The notes under the pieces were generated by a model that saw only the letters and a program-made list of their open reading frames with translations, was not told the DNA's origin and searched no databases. DNA of 30,620 bases, taken from assembly GCA_010094045.1 (NCBI GenBank), contig ML986685.1, positions 130,490 to 161,109 of the forward strand, written 5' to 3'. The translations under genes were made by a program, and so were the position numbers. The stretch is from Lojkania enalia. Its lineage: Eukaryota; Ascomycota; Dothideomycetes; Pleosporales. Shown here one piece after another: positions 22,181 through 30,620 of the stretch (position 1 is its first letter; each line of letters starts with the position of its first letter).

Positions 22181-25100
22181 AAATCTACCTCTATACCTAA
22201 TACTAACGTAGTTACTATAAGCCTACTTTTTTTAAACTATTCCTCTAACTATTTAACTCGCTCTATATTTCTAGTATAATAGTATCTACTATCTAGTACT
22301 TTAGCTATTACTTTATATTGCGCTTTACTATAGTAGTATACTACCTTTTTCTTTCTTCGTTCCCTAAGCTGCTGTACCTACTACTAATATATTACTAATA
22401 CTATCTCCTATACCTACTCCTACTTATACTATAATATTAAATATTATATATTCAGCCGTACTATACTTACTTAGATATATATTATATACTAAACTAGTAT
22501 ACTCTCTTCTAGCTTAGCTTCTTATACTAGTAGTAGCATTACTATAAGTAGTATTACTAGGTATAGTAGTAGCTATAGATTCTTCAGCTTTACTAACTTT
22601 AGCTGCTAGTTACTTAATATAAAGATAAGATAATACTTGTCTATTATAATCTACTATAGTAGCTTCTTACTATTAAATATCCCTATATAGCTAATAAAAT
22701 TTCTATTACTTATTATATCGCCCGCTATATCTATATTAACTACTACTACTACTATTAGATTACTCTTACTATACTTCTACTTTATATAGTTAATCTTACT
22801 CTCTTAAATCTACTTAACTAAGTTCTTAATAAGCGCCTAATACGGTACTACTACTACTATTACTCTATATTAATCTAAGTAAGCTAGTATAGTAAATAGT
22901 AAGCTCTTCCCTCTACTAGTTAAAAGTACTATAATAAGTAGTATCTACTTACCTAATACTATATATATTGCTTATTCTTACTTAGTTAAGTAGAAGCTAA
23001 TCTCTTCTTACCTAAGTATCTGCTATATTACCTTTTAAAGCCTTTTCTCTCTTCTACTTTAAGCTTATACCTCCTTTCCTTATACTATAGGCCCTTTACT
23101 ATCGTTATTATACTACTGCTACTTCTTTACTCTAGTCTAGCCTTAACTACCTGTCTACCTTACCTCTAGTATCTCTTTACCCCCGTCGAGCTTTAAGAAG
23201 TAATACTATAGTATACTAAACAGCTAGAACGCTTTAATTAAGTATATACTAAAATACTTAATAATATTAATTAGTATACTATAGTTTTTAATTCCTATCT
23301 ACGTCGTCCGCGCGTTTTATAGCTTTAGTATATTCTCTCTCTTCTTATCTACTTTAGCTTTTTTAACATCCTTTATCTTATCCTAATATTCTTTACTAAA
23401 TAACTCTCTAACTACTTTTCTACTAATACTAATAGCCGCGTATTAGTAGTCTAGTATATATAGCTTAATACCTACCTATTTACTAGTCTTATATTTAAGC
23501 ACGCACGTTAGTTAGTCTATTTTTTATAGCCTATATTAATCCGCCTATATATAGTTGTTAAAGCTACTACCAAGTATCTTAATATTTAGATACTCCTAAA
23601 ATAGCTGTATATAAGCTAAGTATACTACTATTACCTACCCTAGCTGTAGTAGTAGAAAGTATAGTACTACCTTCAGCTTATTCTACTAGGATTGTAATTT
23701 ATAATAGTAGACTACTATTATAATCTACCTATCTACTATAAAGATATTATAGTCCTATAGTACCTTATTATAATATTATATTATTATAATCTCTAACTCT
23801 TATCTAAACTACCCTAAAGTTATATATATATTAACTATTAGTAGTTCTAAAAAGTAATCTACCTATTATAAGTACTACTTTACCTGCTACTTATTCTATA
23901 AGCTGTCTCTTAACTAAAGCTGTTAACTAGCTTCTATCTACTTAGCCTAAGTAAGTATCTATTTAAGCTTATTATTAAGCCGATTATTATAATAATAGAT
24001 AAAAAATATACTCTACTATATAAACGTAATATTATTAATAAGCTACTCTAGCTAGATAGTAAACTAGTCCTTAGTTCTAGCTGTCTAATACAGCTCCTAC
24101 TAGAGTATCTCCTCTACTTTAACTACTATATCCTATACTATCTTACAGAACTAGCTAATATAGATCGGCCGGCTATTAAGATAGAATATTTTCTTATCCT
24201 TTAACTAGTAAGTATTATTTAAATTACTAGCTGTTAGTATAATAAACTTCCTATATACTAGTAAGCTAATTATCTTACTTATTAGACTAAATAATCTGTT
24301 AGCTAGAAACTTCTGCTATATAAGTAGAAAATACTTCTAATTCTTATCTATCTACTCGTTATACTCTACTATTAGAAGTAGCTTTTCTATATCTAGTACG
24401 CGTATGTAGTATACTACACTAGCTAGTATATATAAGTAGTTCTTTATTATACATAAGCGATCTATCTTAATATTAATCTCTAATGTAGTAAGAAAATAGA
24501 TAAACCTACTATTAAACAGCTAATTACCTATTAATTAAAAAATAAATAATATAAGTATATCTAGTAGTACCCTAAACTAAGCGTTTTTACTATCCCTATT
24601 TAATATAACTTATAGTACTATTACTAGTTTCTTCTATTTATTTTACTAATAGAATAGCTTACGCGCGTCTTCTATCTAATCTATTTCTTTCTTCTTATAG
24701 TACCTATAATAGAGGCTGCTATTACTATTATTATCGCTATTAGTACTACTTCTAGCTCTACTAGATCTAGAACTTATACTATTATCTAATACTATACTAT
24801 TATTATTACTATTATTACTATTACTACTATAGCTAAATTATATAACCTAAGCTTCTTTATTAGTAATAATATAGAGAAAGTAGTAGATAAACTTAATAAT
24901 ATAGCTAGCGTATACCATTTAATTCTTAGAATTCTATAGTTAAGTAAGTAGATACCTATCTACCTTATATTACTAAGTATTTCTAAACTACTATCTTATC
25001 TTTTATATAAGTAATAATAACCCTCTAATACTCTATTTAACTAATAGTTTAACTAGCTTTACTACCCGCTAAAGTTTTACCTTATTTTAGTTAGGTAGCT

Positions 25101-26087
25101 AAATCTAATATATAAGATATACTCGATTCTACTTTACTAGATACTCTAGCTACCCTATCTACTTAAACTACCTAGTCTTATTAGTCTTTACTACTTCTAC
25201 ATCTATAACCTATACCTTTTCTTCTTCCCTCTACTTTATAAGCTTAAACCTAGCTAACTAATTATATATAATATTAGCCTTTATATAAAAAATAGCTAGC
25301 TTATAGTTATAGCTACCTATATTAATAATAAAATATTACTATAACCCGCCAGCCTAAAAGAATATCTATACCTTAACCTTCTAATAGAACCTACTTTTAT
25401 TATCTATTTATATCTATTTATACTTCTTCTTTAGATATATATATAGCGCGTTAATATTAGTAGTAATATAGTATTTAGATTACTTATACTAGAATCTATT
25501 TAGTAGCTTTCTTAATTCTAGTATTAGTTACCTAAATAGTATAGGTAGCTGGACGTTCTTTATTAGTCTAATTAACTACTAATAAATATACTTAATAATT
25601 ACCCTCCTCTATTCTATTATTATATTATAATAGTACTGTAGATATATATTAATATTTAATATAGTAGTTATATATTCCTTATATATTAGAACGCAGTATT
25701 TAGGTAGATAGTAGAGATAGTTCTTAATATCCTCTAGTAATAGCGCTATTCTACTTACTTATATATAGGTCTTCCTACTATAGATATAATATTACGCTCT
25801 TAGTTCAAGCGTCTATATATTCTAGTAGAACTATATTCTTCTAGCCTTATTATAGCCCTATACTAGTATAGGTGCGATAATATAGTATTATAAGTAGAAT
25901 AAATAGACTCTACTAAATAGTTTTTATATATAAAGTATTATAGTTAGAGTACTAGTTGTAAATAAATCGGGGGGGTAATAGTTAGATAAATTACCCCTTT
26001 TTAACAACCTATTTTAGGTATAGTACTATAGTACTATACTTAATCTATTATAAATCGGGCCCGATTCGTTGCCTTATATTAGATAGG
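22181..26087 (-). pseudogene. Helicase repeat unit, 3'-truncated, 3907 bp (copy 4)
   Basis: Starts at the equivalent of 18274 (near helicase motif V) and runs to the fixed right end GATAGG, so it lacks motifs V-VI and the C-terminal region but keeps motifs I-III and the whole N-terminal half. Its length equals the 18274-22180 part of the long copy to the base, despite hundreds of C-to-T and G-to-A differences. The N-terminal half starts at 23702. The palindrome at 26053-26066 is best preserved here. It follows the long copy in tandem, head to tail. Confidence 0.85.
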
Positions 26088-29000
26088 AAATCTACCCCTA
26101 TACCTAACGCCGACGTAGTTACTATAAATCTACCTTCTTTAAGTTATTCTTCTAACTACCTAGCTTACTCTATATCTCTAGTATAATAGTATCTACTATC
26201 TAGTACTTTAGCTATTACTTTATATTACGCTTTACTATAGTAGTATACTACCTCTTTTTCCCTTCGTTCCCTAAACTATTATACCTACTGCTAATATATT
26301 ACTAATACTATCTCCTATACCTACCTCTATTTATACTATAATATTAAATATTATATATTTGGCCGTACTATACTTACTTAAACGTATATTATATACTAAA
26401 CTAGTATATTCTCTTCTAGTTTAGCCTTTTATACCAGCGGTAGTATTACTGTAAATAGTACTACCAGGTATAGTAGTAGTTGTAGATTCTTCAGCTTCGC
26501 TAGCTTCGGCTGCTAGTTATTTAATATAAAGATAAGATAATATTTATCTACTATAATCTGCTGTAGTAGCCTCTTACTATTAAGTATCTCTATATAGCTA
26601 ATAAAATTTCTATTACTTATTATATTACCCGCTATATCTATATTAACTACTACTACTACTATTAGATTACTCTTACTATACTTCTACTCTATATAGTTAA
26701 TTCTACTCTCTTAAATCCGCTTAACTAAATTCTTAATAAGCGCCTGGTATAGGACTACTACTACTATTACCCCGTATTAATCTAAGTAAGCTAGTATAGT
26801 AAATAGTAAGCTTTTCCTTCTACTAGTTAAGAATACTATAATAAATAGCGTCTACCCGCCTAATACTATATATATTACTTACTTTTACTTAGCTAAGTAG
26901 AAACTAACCTCTTCTTACCTAAATACCTGCTGCATCGCCTTTTAAAGCTCTTTCTCTCTTCTATTTTAAGTCTATATCTTCTTTTCTTATATTATAAACT
27001 CTTTACTATTATTATTATACTACTACTACTTCCTTACCCCAGTCCAGCCTTAACTACCTATCTACTTTACCTCTAGTATCTCTTTACCCCTATTAAGCTC
27101 TAAGAAGTAATATTATAGTATACTAAGTAGCTAGAATACTTTAATTAAGCGTATACTAAAATACTTAATAATATTAATTAGTATACTATAGTTCTTAATT
27201 TCTATCTATATCGTCCGTACGCTTTATAACTCCAGTATATTTTCTCCCTTCTTATCTACTTTAGCTTCTTTAACTTCCTCTATCTCGTCCTAATATCCTT
27301 TACTAAACGACTCTCTAACTACTTCTCTACTAATACTAATAGCTGTATGTCGGTAGTTTAGTATATATAGTTTAATATTTATCTACTTACTAGTCTTATG
27401 CTTAAATATATATATTAGTTAGTCTATCTTCTATAGCCTATATTAATCCGCCTATATATAGTTACTAAAGCTGCTACTAAGTACCTTAATATTAAAATAC
27501 TCTTAAAACGGCTATATATAAGCTAAATATACTACTATTACCTACTCTAGTTGCGGTATTAAAAAGCGTAGTACTACCTTTAGCTTATTCTACTAGGATT
27601 ATAATTTATAATAGTAGACTACTATTATAATCTACCTATCTATTACAAAGATATTATAGTCTTATAGTACTCTATTATAATACTATATTATTGTAATTTT
27701 TAACCCTTATCTAGACTACTCTAAAATTATATATATACTAACTATTAGTAGTTTTAAAAAGTAATCTACCTACTATAAGTACTACTTTACCTACTACTTA
27801 CTCTATAAGCTGTCTCTTAACTAGAGCTGCTAACTAGCTTCTATCTACTTAGCCTAAGTAAGTATCTACTTAAGCTTATTATTAAGCTAATTATTATAAT
27901 AATAGATAAAAAATATACTCTATTATATAAATATAATATTATTAATAAACTACTCCAGCCGGATAGTAAATTAGTCTTTAACTCTAGTTATCTAATATAA
28001 CTTCTACTAGAGTATCTCTTCTACTTTAGCTACTATATCCTGCGCTATCTTATAAAACTAGCTAATATAGATCGGCCAGCTATTAAGATAGAACGTTTTC
28101 TTATCCTTTAACTAGTAAGTATTATCTAAATTACTAGCTGTTAATATAATAAACTTTCTATATACTAGTAAGCTAATTATCTTATGTATTAGATTAAATA
28201 ACCTATTAGCTAGAAACTTCTGCTGTATAAGTAGAAAATACTCCTAGTTCTTATCCGTCTACTTATTACGCTCTACTATTAGAAGTAGCTTCTCTATATC
28301 TAGTATATATATATAGTATACTATGCTAGCTAATATATATAAGTAGTTCTTTGCTGTATATAAGCGGTCTATTTTAGTATCAATTCTTAGTATAGTAAGA
28401 AAATAGATAAGTCTACTACTAAACAGCTAATTACCTATTAATTAAAAAATAAATAATATAAATATATCTAGAAGTACCCTAAGCTAAACGTTTTTACTAT
28501 CCCTATCTAATATAATTTATAGTACTATTACTAGTTCCTTCTACTTATTTTACTAATAGAATAGCTCGCGCGCGTCTTCTATCTAATCTATTTTTTTCTT
28601 CTTATAATACCTATAATAGGGGCTGCTATTACTATTATTATTACTATTAGTATTATTTCTAGCTCTACTAGACCTAGAACTCGTACTATTATCTATTATT
28701 ATACTATTATTATTACTATTATTACTATTACTATTATAGCTAAACTATATAGTTTAAGCTTTTTTATTAGCGATAATATAGAGAAAGTAGTAGACAAACT
28801 TAATAATATAGCTGGTATATACTATCTAACTCTTAGGGTTCTATAGTTAAGCAAGCAGACGCCTATCTACCTTATATTACTAAGTATTTTTAAGCTACTA
28901 TTTTATCTCTTATATAAGTAATAATAACCCTTTAATACTCTACTTAACTAATAGTTTAACTAGCTTCGCCGCCTATTAAAGTTTTACCTTACTTTAGTTA

Positions 29001-29994
29001 GGTAGCTAGATCTAATATATAAGATATACTTAATTCTACTTTATTAGATATTTTAGCTACCCCGTTTATTTAAACTATCTAGTTTTATTAGTCTTTACTA
29101 CCTCTGTATTTATAACCTATATCTTCTTTTCTTCCCTCTATTTTGTAAGTTTAAACTTAACTAACTAATTATATATAATATCAACCTCTATATAGAGAAT
29201 AGCTAGCTTATAATTACGGCTGCCTATATTAATAATAAAATATTACTATAATCTACTAGCCTAAAAAAATATCTATACCTTAACCTTTTAATAGAGCCTA
29301 CTTTTATTACCTATTTATACTTACTTATACTTCTTCTTTAGATATATATATAGTATATTAATATTAATAGTAATATAGTACTTAGATTATTTATACTAGA
29401 ACCTATTTAGTAGTTTTTCTAATTCTAGTATTAGTTACCTAAATAGTACGGGTAGCTAGATATCTTTTACTAGTCTAATTAGCTACTAATAAGTATACTC
29501 GACAATTACCCTCTTCTACTCTATTATTATACTATAATAATACTATAGATATATATTAATATTTAATATAGTAGTTATATATTCCTTATATATTAGAATA
29601 TAGTATTTAGGTAGATAGTAGAGATAGTTTTTAATATCCTCTAGTAATAGCGCTGTTCTACTTACTTATATATAGGTTTTCCTACTATAGATATAGTATT
29701 ATATCCTCGGTTCGAGTATCTGTATATTCTAGTAGAACTGTATCCTTCCAGCCTTATTATAGCCCTATACTAGTATAGGTACGATAATATAGTATTATAA
29801 GTAGAATAAATAAACTCTACTAAATAGATTTTATATATAAAGTATTACAGTTAAAGTACTAGTTATAAATATATTAGGGGGGTAATAGTTAGATAAATCG
29901 CCCCCTTTTAATAACCTATTTTAGGTATAGCGCTATAGTACTATATCTAATCTATTATAAATCGGGTCTAATTTATTACTTTATATTAGATAGG
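26088..29994 (-). pseudogene. Helicase repeat unit, 3'-truncated, 3907 bp (copy 5)
   Basis: Third member of the tandem series, with the same truncation point, same orientation and same 3907-bp length. The N-terminal half begins at 27609. It is interrupted by many TAG/TAA codons and carries the same inverted repeats near its right end. Its GATAGG end (29989-29994) is joined to a different internal site than in the other units. Confidence 0.85.
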
Positions 29995-30083
29995 CTGCCC
30001 TAAAGTTATATATATACTAACTATTAGTAGTTTTAAAAAGCGATCTATCTACTATAAATACTACTTTACCTACTACTTACTCT
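29995..30083 (-). pseudogene. 89-bp helicase-repeat fragment
   Basis: Matches the repeat from the equivalent of 5952 to about 6040 of copy 1, starting right after a TAGG shared with the end of the preceding unit. Similarity stops abruptly near 30083 and unrelated DNA follows. It is too short to hold a domain and marks another rearrangement joint. Confidence 0.75.
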
Positions 30084-30620
30084 CTTTAAGAGGTACGCTT
30101 AGATCTAAATATTCCTATACCCTTAGCCTACTAGCTATTAGTATATACTACTCGAGCTAATCCTCTTAATTACTAGAAGTACTAAGTATTTTCTTCTTAG
30201 ATATAGCTATAGAAGAGTATACAACCGTTGTAATACTAGAAATATACTAGAATATATTAATACTAGAGAATAAAATAGCCTTAAATATAATATAGTATAT
30301 TAATAGGTTTATAAAGTGCAGAATTTATATATAATTCTAATAGCTAAGTACCTAAAGATTGTTAGTAAATAATAAAGATAATAATATTACGATATTATAA
30401 TATTAAATAAAAAGAAGTAATATCGATTATAATATATAAATTAAGTTGCAGCTATTTTAGTGCAGTAACCGGGCTTATAACTATAGTAAGAAGTAAATCT
30501 TATCTTAGGGAGGGAGATAAGGAGTTAAACTAGTTAATTAAAGATAGCTAGCGGGCTATATTTATATATATAAAAAAGGGGTATATTAGCTAATATCTAG
30601 TATAATATCCGGCGTAATAT
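30084..30620. other. Unassigned AT-rich segment
   Basis: After the helicase fragment ends, about 540 bp show no match to the other repeats in this window and no domain I recognise. A small palindrome CTCTTTAAGAG lies at about 30082-30092, and a purine-rich block (TTAGGGAGGGAGATAAGGAG) near 30505-30525 recalls a polypurine tract. It may be the edge of a further retrotransposon that continues to the right. Base use is as RIP-like as the rest. Confidence 0.3.

Larger units (their letters stand above)
18274..29994 (-). repeat. Tandem array, three 3907-bp helicase units
   Basis: Units 18274-22180, 22181-26087 and 26088-29994 are head to tail with an exact 3907-bp period; their ends fall at the same base of the repeat. 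The first unit runs on leftward into the rest of the gene (17463-18273), the others do not. Copies differ by transitions with no net length change, which points to duplication before mutation by RIP. Confidence 0.88.

Noticed and set aside
18274..29994. Nested insertion of mobile helicase units at TAGG targets
   Set aside because: Nested insertion predicts that the cut-off C-terminal pieces reappear to the left of each inserted unit; only one such region (17463-18273) is present. Tandem duplication or end joining fits better.
1..30620. Short open ORFs and apparent promoters or AT-rich origins
   Set aside because: With TpA-rich mutated DNA, TATA-like and ORF-like strings occur everywhere; none had supporting motifs, and stops are almost all RIP-derived TAG/TAA.
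1..30620. Mitochondrial or bacterial origin suggested by the AT content
   Set aside because: Chromovirus retrotransposons, RIP-type transitions and a RecQ-type fungal helicase family point to nuclear DNA of a filamentous ascomycete; no mitochondrial gene or bacterial operon is seen.

Overview
This window looks like a decayed, repeat-only stretch of a filamentous ascomycete (Pezizomycotina) nuclear genome. I see no intact gene. The DNA is very AT-rich and full of TpA, with CpA/TpG strongly depleted. Homologous copies differ almost only by C-to-T and G-to-A changes, and the old reading frames are broken by TAG and TAA (former CAG, CAA or TGG codons). That is the signature of repeat-induced point mutation (RIP). 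The species cannot be named from the sequence.

Layout. (1) 1-5841, minus strand: a Ty3/Gypsy chromovirus (element 1) with gag zinc knuckle, protease, RT, RNase H, integrase and chromodomain. Its 5' LTR is at 5563-5841 and its 3' end lies left of the window. (2) 5842-8230 and 8231-10626, minus strand: two tandem copies of the 5' (N-terminal) half of a helicase gene. (3) 10627-17462, plus strand: a second, more heavily mutated chromovirus (element 2) with two LTRs and a probable antisense coiled-coil ORF downstream of pol. (4) 17463-22180, minus strand: the longest helicase copy, with an OrsD/DUF3505-like N-terminal half followed by a RecQ-type DExH helicase in one continuous frame. It resembles the subtelomeric telomere-linked RecQ helicase (TLH) genes of fungi. 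(5) 22181-26087 and 26088-29994: two more units of exactly 3907 bp, each truncated at the same point near helicase motif V. (6) 29995-30083: an 89-bp helicase fragment, then about 540 bp of unrecognised AT-rich DNA.

The most interesting structure is how the helicase copies are joined. Every copy ends on the right at the same point (sequence GATAGG, upstream of the gene's 5' end). It is joined there to an internal site of another helicase copy, or of the element-2 LTR, that also carries TAGG or its RIP product TAGA. TAGG is part of the usual fungal telomere repeat TTAGGG. My inference is an ancient array resembling yeast Y' elements, built by telomere-mediated or microhomology joining of chromosome-end helicase units and later inactivated by RIP. 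The fixed end also carries a compact set of conserved inverted repeats. No CRISPR, rRNA, tRNA or intact host gene was recognised.
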